From assembly GCA_003117195.1 (NCBI GenBank), contig BDSI01000043.1:161501-225500 (forward strand): 64,000 nt of DNA, written 5' to 3'. The DNA is from Eudorina sp. 2006-703-Eu-15. Its lineage: Eukaryota > Chlorophyta > Chlorophyceae > Chlamydomonadales > Volvocaceae. Below the pieces are notes generated by a model. That model made no database searches. It had not been told where the DNA came from and was given only the letters and a program-made list of their open reading frames with translations. Position 1 is the first letter of the stretch. Each line of letters begins with the position of its first letter. The position numbers and the translations under genes are program-made. Positions 1 through 12,065 of this stretch are shown one piece after another.

Positions 1-811
1 CACGAGAAACAGCGGCGAAGTGGCACAGCATGTAACCCCATACCATCTGAGCGCGGGCGAATAAGTGGAGCGGGCGGGAGTGTAAGCACATACCAGAGCC
101 GAGGAGGATTGGAGGGTGGGTAGGTAGGAAGGCATGGGCGGGGTTGCGGTTAGGAAACGGTTGGTGTCGGTTGCCTAGCGGTGGGCACACACGGCATTGT
201 CGAGTGCTCGCGCATAGCAGTGAGACAGCTACGGGGCGATGGGCACACCAAGGCTGACCCTGCAATGGCAGCGTGTCCCAGTGTCAGCGTGTCACACGCT
301 GACACGACCTAAGAAACCCCACGGCAGGACTTGCGCGCGGTACAAGTGGTTGCAGTATGGTGCCACATGCTGACGACAGCCTGTGTGCAAGCAAATAGGC
401 TCCCGCAGAGGCAAGTATGGCTTGGTTTCGGCCACGCCAGGATGACATAAACAAAGGAAAGTTACCGGAAAGCAAGGCTCACCTGCAATACGATATGCCT
501 TCAGTTCCCCAAGGCACTGTATCTTTAGATGACACATTCGCCACTCGCCAGGAGGTGCCGTGAGTTGCTTTGTACAAGTCCAAGAGCGCCTCCCGCTGTC
601 GGCTGTCATCCAAAGACACATTTGTATATACTTGGCTCAGCTGCCTTCTCCGATGCTGCTCCAAAAGCTTCTCCTCCGGTCCCGACTGCTCGTCCCGATG
701 CTGGCCGCTTGGAGCATTTGGGTAAAGTGCTGGACAAACCAGTTCCCAAATAATCCAAGCAAGTATGACCACTGCAGCCAGCAGGGTCGTGGGGCCTTTG
801 GAGGCCCCCAT
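1..811 (-). CDS. LRR receptor-like membrane protein, N-terminal part (cut by window edge)
   Basis: Two exons are visible. Exon 1 runs 811-483 and exon 2 runs from 46 off the left edge; the intron is 47-482 (donor gtgagc, acceptor ctcag). The split codon closes in phase and gives SYC-R-WYGVTCC, the usual end of the N-terminal cap of plant-type leucine-rich-repeat proteins. Before it are the cap helix REALLDLYKATHGTSW and a WGTEG stretch. Residues about 9-31 (TTLLAAVVILAWIIWELV) form one hydrophobic segment, so the protein is probably a signal-anchored surface protein with the LRRs outside. The ATG at 811 is the first in the exon, but the frame stays open upstream to beyond 900, so a longer N-terminus is possible. 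The LRRs themselves lie outside the window. The family call rests on the cap motif alone. Confidence 0.72.
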
Positions 812-3735
812 ACCAGTCAAGTCCTGCTTAGCCCTGTCCAGTCGCTTGGAGGCCCCATCCCTCCTAGCAGATGTCCGACCACAAAGGGCCGGCCCACCTA
901 ATAAAGATTATTGTACCGCGTAGAATAGGCAGCGGAAACGCCAAATTTCAAGTCCGAACACCTTTATGAAAGTCAGTATGCCGCAAGGGAATCGATTTCC
1001 AAGGCAGGTCGTTTTTCCAACGGTCACAGCGGACGCAGGTCCAGCTTCAAGCTACAAAAGAACGACTGTCGTACATGGACGTAGAAAAACTGCGTTTTGT
1101 TCTTTCTGTATTTCAGCAGAGCAGCGTAATTTGTACACACTGCCTATAAGAAATCCAGGGACGCGAGGACGCGTTGATGCGTGTCCCAGTCATGGGGTGG
1201 TATGTTACACAGGGTTACACAAGGGCGGGGGCAGCGCGACAGCAGCTGGCAACATGCGCTGCACCCCCGCCAAGTTTCTGCACACCGCAGCAAATATGGG
1301 AGTTGATAAATCAACCCTTGCAGAGCGCGAGTTGGCGAGCGTCCAAACGATGCCGGTATTAGGCAACGCCAAGAATCTAGAGAGGCAATCCAGGCAGCTC
1401 AAGCAAATTTTTGGATCAGAAATCCTCGTGGGGAATGCCTATCTTGTGCCTGCATTTCTTCCGTGCAGGTATATGACCCGTGTCCCCCGCTTGCAGGCAC
1501 AGGCAGGAGCCAGGTAAGTCACACTCTCAGATGAGGAAGTGAAAGGAAAATGCCAGGAAGTGTCATCACAGACGCGACCACCACGATCAGATAGGAGCAA
1601 GGTCGTACACGTTATGCAGGCAGTTCGTGCATGACATCCGGCGCATGCACCCGAAGGCACGAGCCGCGCCATTGCAACGGCGAGTTAGCAACGGCTCGCA
1701 TTGCTGCTCACAGGTCAATGACCATCTGCAACTTAATCCCTTTGCGGGGCAGTACAAATCCGATAAATTTCCCGAACGCCATGTGCACAAAGTAAATCTC
1801 CGACCGGACTTTTTGTTCCTGGGCCAGGCTGAGCCTGACGCCGATGCGCAGGTCGCATCAGGCCGTGACGCGCCAGCAGGTGCAGGTACCCGGGTGGGAA
1901 GCGTCCTGCATCCAAACGCGAACTTGGCGATCTTGTTATCAGTGAGGCAATGCCCAACAGTTGGGCATTAGCACGGATGGCGAGGCATGACGAAGCTGCC
2001 CCCACTTCCCTCAGCTTCCCTCGTGCCAGGAGGGTAGGTGTAGCTCACAGCGGGTGGAGGTCCAGCCGGTCTGCAGCAAAGCAGGGCGTCTGTGCCGCTC
2101 CTGTCTTTATTGTGCAACGCAAGGCGAGGATTTACATTGATGACAACGACTTCCATGGAAACGTGGGACATACCAGCCACACTGCTTCGTTGTTCTTAAC
2201 GCGGTCCGTTGCAACGGCCGTCTGACTGTCCTCGACCATCAAGTTTGGCACATAAGGTCTGACCCGACGTGCTGGATGAGATGCAAGCGCAACGGCTCAT
2301 GAAACGGCGTCGCAGGAAGAAACCAATCGCCGTCGTCCAAGCGACTGCCATGGCCTCAGTCACCGCAATCAGTACATACAGATACCACTTCGGACCGTGC
2401 TGGTCGTTTCAGGACATGGACGTCCAACCGCCGCGTGCCACCGTCTTCCTGCACTGCCCGTTCCTTGGTTGAGAGGCCAATTCAGCAGCAGGGGCCCGTG
2501 GCCGGCCTTGGCCGGCTGGCCAAGGTCGGTCTTTTCCATGTGAGGTAGTGTGCTACAACCTGTCGTGACATGGTCGTGAAGGCAGTTATGCTGGGGTAGT
2601 CACGACTACGCCTGACGTACGACGCCAAGTACTGGTTGTGTGCTCATGCTGACGCTCGCCGTGTTTGTTGCGTTAGGCGCTGCCTGGAACTGCATACGGA
2701 GGCGATGCAGCGCCTACATGTGCTGGTGAAAGCGCTCATCCACATACACAGCGTTGTGGAGTTGCGTTCCGAATGGCGTCCATACCCGGTAAGGTGCATC
2801 AGGGTGCATCGGTGGTGCCATCGGCCTTGCCGGAACTCCCCGACATTGCCATCAGGTTGGGGCTTCGCTAACAAGCAGAAAGGACCGACAAAGTTTGCCC
2901 TGCGAACTTGGATTGGGATCCAATCCCAATCCCAGATTAGTAAGGATGAGTCGAATCGGGAGACCGCCTTCAGGCCAGGTCACGCGCCGCTGCTCGGTCG
3001 ACTGGTAAGATGTTATGGATCCTTATGCATACCTGGGCTGCCCTAACCCATGTGCATCACTTGGCATTATGCAGCTGGACTGGTGGAGGCAGTGGGCGGC
3101 ATGGGGAGGGACGAAGTCCCTGTTCTTGAGTAAACGTTGAAGACCATGCCCGCTCAATGCGCCGTCGGACAGGGTCGGACACGGAATTCCCGTGCGTCTC
3201 CGCACTGTTGATGGCGGCGGACGCCGGCGGACGTTGATGTAACGGAGTTTAGTGGCCTGCTCCTGCAGGCACCTGCGAGACAGGGGTGATATAATCCTAT
3301 GCTTGTACGGAAACATATTTTTTAGCTGTCCGAACACCATACAGCAGCGCGAACCCAGATCAGCGGGGGCAGGAGTAGCGGCACGGGTTGCGCGGGAGCA
3401 AAGAGGCGGCTCGTCGTGCAAAATCTTGCGGGCCAACCCTGACCAACTTTCCATTTGCTAATAGTTGTTCTGCTTAAGCACTGTAGCCTCAATGCACAAC
3501 TGAGTTCCAAATTGTTAATAGTTTATCGGCCAACAATCATTCATGAGGCTCCTGTACGACTTGCCCGCTTTCCAAACTGCTTTTGACGAGAACTCCTGAC
3601 ATGCAATATCTTGTTCAAGCGTTGCGAAGGACACAGCGCTTGTGGCCTGAGGTGCAGATTGCGGGTCGACTTGCGTCTCGGGTCACGGCGGATAGCTCGC
3701 CATCTTGGTCGCTTGGCAGGCTTTTGATTAGTACC
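812..3735. other. Intergenic, no recognised gene
   Basis: No exon set with consistent splice phases was found here. The longest ATG-started open frame is 966-1517 (183 codons, plus). It matches no family I know and lacks the strong third-position GC bias of the real exons nearby. The stretch should contain the promoters of the LRR gene (left) and of FPS (right). A 21-bp perfect palindrome lies at 1949-1969. Confidence 0.5.
1949..1969. repeat. Perfect inverted repeat (10-bp arms, 1-bp loop)
   Basis: AATGCCCAAC, one A, then GTTGGGCATT. It is an isolated hairpin in non-coding DNA with no T-tract after it, so a bacterial-type terminator role is not implied. Confidence 0.8.
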
Positions 3736-6700
3736 ATGTCAGAGCCGACTCCCAAGAAGGCTCGCGTTGGATATGCGAATACACGCGAGGTGCGGCTGCA
3801 ACGCATGTCGATCGTCAGCGCGCCAATTTGTTCACACTCTCGGCGATCCGTGTGTGAGCCAAGAGATTTTTGCGAGTTCCATATGTTACTGAACGTGATG
3901 GTGCGACTTATGTCACTGATCTTGAGCTCAAGGGGCCGTTCTTCTGAAAACAGGAATTCCTGAAGGTCTACGACGTCTTGCGTGATGAGCTGCTGAATGA
4001 CGACAGCCTCACAAATGCAAATGAGAGCGCGCAAGCCAAGGTCGCACAGGAATGGTTCAAGGAGGTGTGTAAGGCGACCGGTAGCGGGCACTGGGTAGTC
4101 ACCAGCAAGTGCATCAGCGGGTCATGGCTTCATCAACTCGCCTCTTGCGGTCCCCAGCATTTGCTGTTTCGAGCAGAATGGTGGGCCTTGCGCCGTACAG
4201 GTCAACGATTACAACGTGCCTGGTGGCAAGCTGAACCGTGGCATGGCCGTGTACGACACCCTGGCGTCCATTAAGAGCTCGGAGGTGAGCTTGGTGTTTG
4301 GGTCACCGTCTCGGTGTGCCGCCTGTGCTGTGTGGTCACACCAGCGCGCCCGCGTGTCTGTCGTGTCAACGACAGACGGATGGCAAACCAACCCAGTGCC
4401 TGCCCAACCAAGCGCAGGTGCCTTGGATTAAGGGTGGGCCCAGCACGTGTGTGCCATTCCTCTGAAACCCATAATGTTGCAACCGCAGTACCTCAGCCTG
4501 AAGGAGCAGCGCATTCATGCTTTGATGAGCACATTCGAGCTGAGATTGGGGGCAACCGCTCGGACACAGCGAAATGCCTGAAGTTCCCTTGAATCCTCTC
4601 ACGTCGCTGAACAGTGCGGGGTGGAAAGAGCGCGCCGTGGCCGCTGTGTCCAACGGCCTCCCTGTTGGGCTGCACAACCGGCCTCACCGGCCGAGGCTGT
4701 CCCACGCTCCGCTGAGTTATATGACCTGACCTGGCCTGACCTCACCTTATGCCTCGTATGTCGGCCGTCCGCTGCGGCAGTCCCTTTCGGAGGAGGAGGT
4801 CTTCAAGGCGAACGCGGTGGGCTGGTGCATCGAATGGGTGAGTCGGGAAGCTGCATGGGTAGTGGGGCAGGGTAAGGCCACAGGGGGGTGGGGCAGGGTA
4901 AGGCCACACGGCTGGTGGGGCCTAGGGGGCATGGACCGGGAGGGTCCTCTGTGTGTGTGTCTGGAGGCGGCAGGAGCGTGGGAGATGGTGGGTCCGGGTT
5001 TGGTGTGGGGCCGGGTTGCGCGAAACAAATTGGGCGGGGGATCTGGGGCGACGCGCAGCGCGTGGCGTGCGGGGGGGCTGAGCGTTGGGGCAATCTCGCG
5101 CGGGAGGCCTAACGCGTGCTGCCCGAAATGTATTATGTCATTCTGCTCATAACACTCGCGATGATGAATTATATCATGTAGTTATTACTGTTTGTGTCGT
5201 CGACTCTTGGAAGCTGATTCCCACCCAGCCACCGACAAAACACGCGGCGACGACACCCAATTTGCAAGCAACCAATCTGCACGCACGTCCCCCTCCCCCG
5301 GGTTCAGCTCCAAGCCTTCTTCCTCGTGGCTGACGACATCATGGACGGGTCGATCACCCGCCGGGGTCAACCCTGCTGGTACAAGGTGCCCAAGGTGGGG
5401 CCTGCGGTTGGGGTTTGGGGGGAGGTGTTGGTGTTCCAGTTGCACAGAACAAGAATGCTGGGTTTCAGGCACTACACGATCATCAAGGTGGCGGGGTTAG
5501 GGACCGTCATGGATTCCGCGGAGGGGATAAGGAGGACGGGCGGGTGGGGCCCACACGTGCTGCGCCGACGGGTGCATGGTCGTCTAGGTCCTGGGGGGCC
5601 GCGGGGCCCGCCGGGCGGCGCTGCGTTTCGTCCGGATGTGGTGTGGCGACGGATCGCCGGCCCCGCGGTTGTCGACCGGGCGGGTGCTCCGTGCACCGCC
5701 AACCATTTCCCCAACGGACATCCCGCCACGTCCCTTGCCATGCCAGGTGGGCATGATTGCCTGCAATGACTACATCCTGATCGAGTGCTGCATCTACCGC
5801 ATCCTCAAGAAGCACTTCGGCGCGCACCCCGAGTACGTGCAGCTGGTGGACCTCTTCCACGAGGTGGGGCGGGGCGGGGCGGGGGGTTGACGGCAGAGGT
5901 GGGGCGGCTGGGAAGGCACGGGGGGTTACTTACCAAAGAGATGGCAAAACGTGCAATTATTCCAACAAGGCAAGACGACCGCGCCACTACCGTTGTCCTG
6001 TGCAAGGATGAATCGAACCAAGGATACCGTAAGAACGCAGACGGACCACCGAGCTGTGTAATGAGGGGAAGGAAGCTAGAGGGCCACGACGGAAGCGAAA
6101 CCGACGAGATGGTAAATGCGAGCGAACGTAGGGGCGGCGGAACGCGAGTGCAGAGGATCGACATGAAGGACGCTGCAAGTAACTTGAAAAGGAAAGAAGT
6201 AGCCTGCGGTGATGGCGCAGAGTGGTGAGACGTAGCGCGAGAGCTGCGTGAGATGTAGCGCTGGGACATGTAATTAATTGGTAGTACGGGAGGCAGCTAC
6301 TATGTCGTACATGGGGTGGGCAGGCAGCGCGTGAAGGGATATCGTGTGCCAGTGACGAACGGGCCGCGGTGGTACACGTATGGGGAGGCCCCCGCACGAG
6401 CGCGGGGCGCAAGGCGTTCGACAGACAGCGGGCGGTGCAGTCACTCCCACGCCGGTGGTGCAGGCTGAGAGGCGGACCTGCTCCCCCTTGGCCTTTTCAT
6501 TTACACGAGGTGTGATGCCGCCACTGCACTGGCTGCCTCCGCTGGGGCTGATACCCCAGCAGATTGCAACCCGACCGGTCGGGGAGGACGACGACGCAGG
6601 GGGTAGGATCCCGGCGCCCTGGCGCGGGTGTTGTCGGACCGTGGCCCGACCTGTGACCGGGGGGGACAGGTAGCCAGCCGGGGGAAGCGGGGCCCTCGGT

Positions 6701-8596
6701 GACGCTGCGCCGTGATGCGGACGCCGTGGCGCGCTGTCGCTTCCTGGCGTCGCGGCCACCGCCGTGGTCTTGTCCCCAAATGCCCGTCCCCGAGTCACCC
6801 ACACGGTCAACAGCGGCGCGGCCCCCCTTGTTCCCCCCTTGTTCCCCCCTTGTTCTTGATATATTACATCACATCGCATGACTGGGTTTCGTTTTCGAAC
6901 CAACGACAATCTGGCCGCCCCAACCCTTCGATTCCCCTGCCCACCAACCCCACACCACTGGGTTTCGTTTTCGAACCAACGACCACATTGGGGTTGGTTT
7001 TTCTTTCGAACTAACTCCACACCCGCCCATCCCTACTCGCCCCCACCCACCTGCGCCCCCAGGTGACCTTCCAGACCAGCCACGGCCAGCTGCTCGACCT
7101 GACAACCGCCCCCATCGGCTCCGTCGACCTGTCCAAGTACACGTCGGACAACTACCTGCGCATCGTCACCTACAAGACCGCCTACTACTCGTTTTACCTG
7201 CCGGTGGCGTGCGGCATGGTGCTGGCGGGGATCAAGGTGCGTGGCTTCGTCGCTGGGCCAGGCTGTGTGCGTGCGTGTGTGCTTGGTGTGCGTGCGTGGG
7301 TTCGTTGGAAGGCAAAGCGGGAGTGTGTACTTCGCTTGGGGCACAGCTAGGCGCCCCACCACCGCTTCAATTTGTGATCTGGCTTGAACCCGCACCCACG
7401 GATCCTCCGAACGTGCCCCGTCCATGTTTTGCAGGACCCGGCCGCCTTCGATCTGGCCAAGAACATCTGTGTGGAGATGGGGCAGTACTTCCAGGTGTGG
7501 CAGGTGGCGGGGTCGTGGGGGCTTCCACCTCCTTTCGCTTACTCCCTGCGTTCTTTTATTCGAGCACTCGCAAGGCAGTTCCGGACCCTTCCCCTGACAG
7601 ATCCGTACGCCCACCCGCACCCCAACCCGCACCCCAACCCGCAGCCCAACCCGCACCCCAACCCGCAACCCCACCCGCATTCCCAAACGCGCTCCCACAG
7701 ATCCAGGACGACTACCTGGACTGCTACGGCGACCCCGAGGTGATTGGCAAGATCGGCACCGACATCGAGGACAACAAGTGCTCCTGGCTGGTGTGCACCG
7801 CGCTGCAGATCGCGACCGACGAGCAGAAGGAGGTCATCAAGGTGAGGGTGGGGGGCAGCAGGGGCTGCGTCGTGTGGGGTGGGCGGGAGAGGCGGGGAGA
7901 TTGCTAGGGACAGGGAAGGTATCAGAGTGTGACAGCAGACGCCACTCGACCACGGCATCTTTCCTTGACCGGAGTGCAAGGGCACACAAACTGTACCTCC
8001 GTCATCTAACCACTCTCCCCTTCGCTCAGAGCTTCCCTGCCACTCCACCGCCTCTGCCAGGCCAACTACGGCAAGAAGGACCCCGAGGCAGTGGCCGCCA
8101 TCAAGGCGCTCTACGTGGAGCTGGGAGTGGAGCAGCGCTTCAAGGACTACGAGGCGTCCTCGTACGCCAAGCTCGAAGTGAGAGGGGCGCGCGCGGGCTG
8201 CGCGGGGGGGGCGGCCGAGGAAAGGGCCGGATATCGGTTGTAGTGGGTTGTTGTTTTCAGTGCAGGGTTGCGGGACACAACACACCGACGCACGCGGCCC
8301 GGACCGCTCCAGCATTACACTTTCCGACGAGGCCGGATTTGAAGAAAGGCCCTCCTCAGTCCGTTGATGCTTCAAGCGAAATCATTTTCCTCCTCAGTCC
8401 ATGTCATAGGGTTATTAGCTTATTACCCGAGTTACATGCCATGACGCCTCCCTCGCTGGGCATTCGTGCTCACACGCCCTATGTGCCCACCTGCCGCTCT
8501 GCCCTTGCCCACCAGGCGACCATCTCGGAGCAGACCCTGCTGCCCAAGGAGGTCTTCTCCGCACTGCTCGCGAAGATCTACAAGCGCAAGAAGTGA
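3736..8596 (+). CDS. FPS: Farnesyl diphosphate synthase (11 exons, complete)
   Basis: Makes farnesyl diphosphate from DMAPP and two IPP, feeding sterol, quinone and prenylation pathways. Exons: 3736-3789, 3954-4064, 4201-4284, 4781-4837, 5308-5394, 5747-5863, 7063-7236, 7435-7494, 7701-7841, 8061-8177, 8516-8596; all introns are GT-AG and all junctions phase 0. The product is 360 aa, normal for the family. The first Asp-rich motif DDIMD is at 111-115, preceded by the Phe-Phe pair typical of eukaryotic FPS that limits chain length to C15. RRG is at 119-121, GQLLDL near 178, KT at 208-209, and the second Asp-rich motif DDYLD at 251-255 is followed by [14 protein letters not shown]. It ends YKRKK like other eukaryotic FPS. 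The start is the ATG of [10 protein letters not shown]. An in-frame ATG at 3583 would add 51 residues; no clear transit peptide is seen, so a cytosolic enzyme is favoured. Intron 6 is 1.2 kb. Confidence 0.96.
6882..7020. repeat. Duplicated motif in FPS intron 6
   Basis: The phrase CTGGGTTTCGTTTTCGAACC occurs twice, about 76 bp apart, and a third decayed copy (TTTCTTTCGAACTAAC) follows. Three tandem CCCCCCTTGTT units lie just upstream near 6826-6860. It is non-coding and explains the spurious minus-strand open frames there. Confidence 0.75.
7605..7680. repeat. CCCAACCCGCA minisatellite in FPS intron 8
   Basis: About six imperfect 12-bp units (ACCCGCACCCCA and variants) sit shortly before the exon 9 acceptor at 7700 and form part of its pyrimidine-rich, G-poor approach. 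Confidence 0.75.
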
Positions 8597-10780
8597 GGGG
8601 GGCACAGGCAGAGGCGCGCTCGCGCGCGCGTGGGCTGCGTGGGCAGGGCCCCAGCCACACGCCCCAAGTCCCCGAATGACGGGGCGAGCGGCGCGGCCCT
8701 TGTGAGGGAGGCGGGGCCGTTGGATCGCCCTGCTGCTGCGGGAGGGTGACCAGCTGGTGCTGCCTCACCCCGCGGCCCGGCCGCCGCCGGCATTTGCCAT
8801 CGCGAGGACGGTTCAGGATCTTGAGCTAGGTAGGGATGATGCGATGGCGGTTCAGGCGGCGGTCGGGTGGTGTGCCCTCAGGCGGTGTTCCAGGGGCATT
8901 GCAGTGCGCGTGGGAGCAACAGGTGTTTAACCCAGCCGACGTAGGTGATCGGGGAACGCCCTGCTGCCACCTGGTCAGAGCGCCTGGCTGGTACGGCCCC
9001 GCCTATGTGATGAGCTGGCCGCGGTGACGACGATGTCACCTTTCCCTGTCCCAGCAGCTCTTGGGAAGCCCTGTTGGGCGCGTGAGAGGAACGGATGCGG
9101 GGGGGCCGCTGAGTGACGCAGGCAGTGCTTTGGAGGACATGGAGTTAAAGGCCCCGGGCCCGGGGAGGCACACCTCCGCCCTTGGACAGATTGATGATCG
9201 CTGCAATGCAGTCGCCAAGAGTCCCCAGAGATGTTACTCGGGGGGAAGCCAGACGCGATTACCGAGATCTCGTGTGTCGAGAGTGGTGCAACGGCTGTTT
9301 ATATGTTATATATGTATCACCAGCTGGGGGCGTGAAACTGATTAACAATATTGTCGCCTGGCGCGCGTTGCTCTAGGACCAGCTCATGCTCTAAAGGGTA
9401 TGTATCGTGTGGTTTGCCGCGATGGTTGGCTCGTTGGTATTTCAATCGCCGGTGTACGGCAGCGGGGGTGTGTTTCTCGTGTACGGCGGCCGGGTCACGG
9501 CAGCTTGTGATCCTTATGCTGCGTTGCTTTGGGGCCGCAGCACTGGTTCTTCTGCTTGTACAGTTGTTTGCTTGTGCGGCTGCTGCAATTGTTTCGGCTG
9601 TTGCGTTAGCTGCTTCAGTATCGAGCAGTGAACTCTCTGGTAGGAGGTGATTTGCAGGTTGGAGAGGCTGTCCGGCAAGCGACTTACAACGCCTACCGAC
9701 GGATGTTGAACTGCCCCGTGCCTTGAGATGGTAGCAGACGGCCGTGTCAGGGCATCTCTCAGATGAGAGAGCGTTAGCAAACCCGGGTAAGGTATGCTCC
9801 AGACCCACACGCCTCGCCTGTTCCGCGTTGCATGGTGACCGCGTCAGGCCCACAGGTCCGGTCATGTGATGCACCGAACGACGGGATGAATAAGTCCTGG
9901 CGTTTCAAATTTCCCAGAGGATCCTCCAACGTCGCTGGTGCGCACAAGCATGAAGCCTTACATGATGGACTCTGGCTCTCGCAGGTGCGGTGCAACGGAC
10001 CCGGGTAGCTTCTTGTGTATGTCGCATAATGCGCATTGGATCGCGAGAAGCGTGCTGTGAACATTCACGTCGCAGTGAGCCCGCTTTACCCAGGCCGTCG
10101 CGACCGCAGACCGGAATAGCTTACCCTGACTGAAAACAAAAAGGGGGGCGCGCTTCGCAGCGTAGTGCCGTAGCTCTTTAGCACGTTTCCCTTCATCAAC
10201 GGCCGTCCTGCAATAATCATCATGAAGTTCCCTTCATCAACTCAGCAAGCGCTGGCCATCCAAATCGGCCAATACGTTTCGCATCTGTCCGATGCCCACT
10301 ACCACATCACACAGACCACAGCGGGCCGGGCGGTACTCAAGTCGTACCCGAATGCCGCGGGGCCCGTCAGACAGCCGTGCCCATCCAAATACGCCACGAT
10401 TCTATTTGATGCCCCTGTGGGCAAATCATTCATAATTCGTAAATCCATTCATTCGTTCATCCATCGTTCCATCCATTCATTCACTTGATGCAGAAGGTCA
10501 ACGTGGCATCAGAGCCCGCGCGGCTGCCGTCGCCGTCGCCGCCGCCGCTCCGTCCTCCGGTAAGAGGACGCAACCGTCATCCAACCCTGACCAACCATGT
10601 CTCCCAGATAAGTGCTTGACGGGTTTCTTCCTGACACAATGTCTGCTGTGCCGCTGTGCTGGCTTCGTCAACCTGCCGATCTCTAACTGACTTACTGCCC
10701 ATCCAACCACCCCACCCCAATCCCAGTCGTCATGGCCGACCAAGGGGGACGATCGGCGCCCAGCTTGAGCGCCGGCATGC
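8597..10780. other. Convergent intergenic region (FPS and MerT/MerP-like 3' flanks)
   Basis: The two flanking genes point towards each other here. No gene was recognised. A short open frame (10222-10488, plus, 88 codons) runs into an ATTC-rich stretch at 10428-10487 and is probably chance. A TTACA (TGTAA on the minus strand) lies at 9958-9962. Confidence 0.5.
9958..9962 (-). promoter_or_regulatory. Candidate TGTAA polyadenylation signal
   Basis: This is the nearest TGTAA read on the minus strand downstream of the MerT/MerP-like stop, but it is about 820 bp away, so the assignment is weak. Confidence 0.25.
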
Positions 10781-11761
10781 TCACAGCCCACTGCTCTCCA
10801 CCAGCGTCGCTCTGTACGACAGATCCACGAACTGGATCGCAGCGCGTACCTCCGCAACCGTGACCGCCCCCGGCGCCGCCCACAGCAGCACCTGCTTGCT
10901 AGCAAAATCCACGACGCAGCGCTGCACACCCTCCAGCCGCATCAGCGCCGCCTTAAGCCGCGCCGCGCAGCCCTCACACTTGATGCCCTCCACCTCAAAC
11001 CGCATGTACACGGCCCTGGCGGCAGCAGCAGCCAAGGCGTCGGACCTCGCCGCGGCAGCAGCAGCCAAGGCGTCGGAAGCACTAGCGTGTGGGCCCCCGG
11101 TGCTTGCCGCTGCACCTTCCCTGAGGTGCACATCCGACTTGGCCGGGGAAGAATTGGAGCGAAGTGAGCTGCTCTGGGATGTTGCGTAAGCCGGGATGAC
11201 TGGGACGCGTGGTGCGTTGTCCTGGTCGGATGAGGAGCGTGTGTCAGGGCTGGCCGAGGAAGACACCTGGGCATTCTCAGCGGAGGACGCCGCTGTGTCG
11301 TGGCTGGGTGCCGTCCACGACAACGCAGGCTTGGTAACCGTCGCATGCGCCGCCTGTTGATTCTGCTTCGGGAGTTCCTCGCCATCGGGCCGGGGCCCCT
11401 TGGAAACAGGTACCGGTAGTGGGCTGGAGCCGGCGTACAGGTTGTAGCCACGGACGACGTCCTGACTAAACATGAGTCCAGCGGTTAATGCGACGGTAAG
11501 TGTACTGCGCCGGCTGAGCCCTTCCCTGTAAATGAGGTGTGCCAACGTCAGGACTGTCAACGTGCGGAAATGAGCTTGCCATGGCGTCAATATCGCAAAG
11601 CCAGCACAACCGAGCTGAAGCGAGTTTAATAATAATTGGATGACACAGCATGAGCTGGACAGCAACCCGCCAAGGAGGCTGAGCCCAGTGAAAACCCCAA
11701 AACGGCCAGATGTTTCTTTCCTGGCAAATAGCAGTGGGCTGGATTGGCACTGGCAGGCCAT
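10781..11761 (-). CDS. MerT/MerP-like fused metal transporter, single exon
   Basis: 326 aa from the ATG at 11761; the frame is open a little further but without another ATG. Residues about 20-60 carry a hydrophobic segment with a Cys-Cys pair at 38-39 (SSSCCVIQLLLN), followed by further hydrophobic stretches to about 105. This layout resembles MerT, the bacterial mercuric-ion membrane transporter, whose first helix has a Cys pair. Residues about 250-322 form a heavy-metal-associated domain with GIKCEGC (Cys 262 and 265), the MerP/ATX1 metal-binding motif. The two parts are joined by about 130 Ser/Ala/Pro-rich residues containing a duplicated SDALAAAA block. I infer membrane uptake or shuttling of a soft metal ion; the substrate is unknown. 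The gene is divergent from the gene starting at 12066 (304 bp apart). The HMA domain is certain; the MerT resemblance is from memory of the family. Confidence 0.62.
   Translation of the reverse strand: MACQCQSSPLLFARKETSGRFGVFTGLSLLGGLLSSSCCVIQLLLNSLQLGCAGFAILTPWQAHFRTLTVLTLAHLIYREGLSRRSTLTVALTAGLMFSQDVVRGYNLYAGSSPLPVPVSKGPRPDGEELPKQNQQAAHATVTKPALSWTAPSHDTAASSAENAQVSSSASPDTRSSSDQDNAPRVPVIPAYATSQSSSLRSNSSPAKSDVHLREGAAASTGGPHASASDALAAAAAARSDALAAAAARAVYMRFEVEGIKCEGCAARLKAALMRLEGVQRCVVDFASKQVLLWAAPGAVTVAEVRAAIQFVDLSYRATLVESSGL
11016..11083 (-). repeat. In-frame duplication inside the MerT/MerP-like linker
   Basis: Two near-identical copies of about 33 bp (sharing GCGGCAGCAGCAGCCAAGGC on the plus strand) encode two SDALAAAA(A)AR-type units directly before the metal-binding domain. 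The length is probably variable between strains. Confidence 0.8.
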
Positions 11762-12065
11762 TTTCGAAATCACATCTACCAAGGTTAGCTACATACCGAA
11801 TGCTTAGGCATGTGCACATGTCAAGTTATGGTGCCGTGCAACGCCGAACGGAAAGTTCATGAAAATTGCGTCATAACCAAGGCGCAATACTAAATCGGTC
11901 AGTATTATGTGCCATTACCCACACCTGCTACTTCTTGAGCATTTCGTCTAAAAGGAAGCGTGTTGTTGGTCGTCAACCACATTCGACTGTCCTGGCTCGG
12001 AGGAACGCATCCGTTACCACTCCGACACTGTGCACCTTGTTGGTCTACGTCAACGTGTCTGCAAA
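11762..12065. promoter_or_regulatory. Divergent promoter region (304 bp)
   Basis: It lies between the start codons of the minus-strand MerT/MerP-like gene and the plus-strand gene at 12066. No TATA box or known operator could be picked out. Part of it must be 5' UTR of both genes. Confidence 0.45.

Noticed and set aside
966..1517. 183-codon plus-strand open frame with ATG
   Set aside because: No family, no codon bias like neighbouring genes, no splice or poly(A) support.
9351..9650. Small hydrophobic protein in the FPS 3' flank
   Set aside because: Hydrophobicity comes from CTG/GCT-rich composition; no homologue recognised and no supporting signals.
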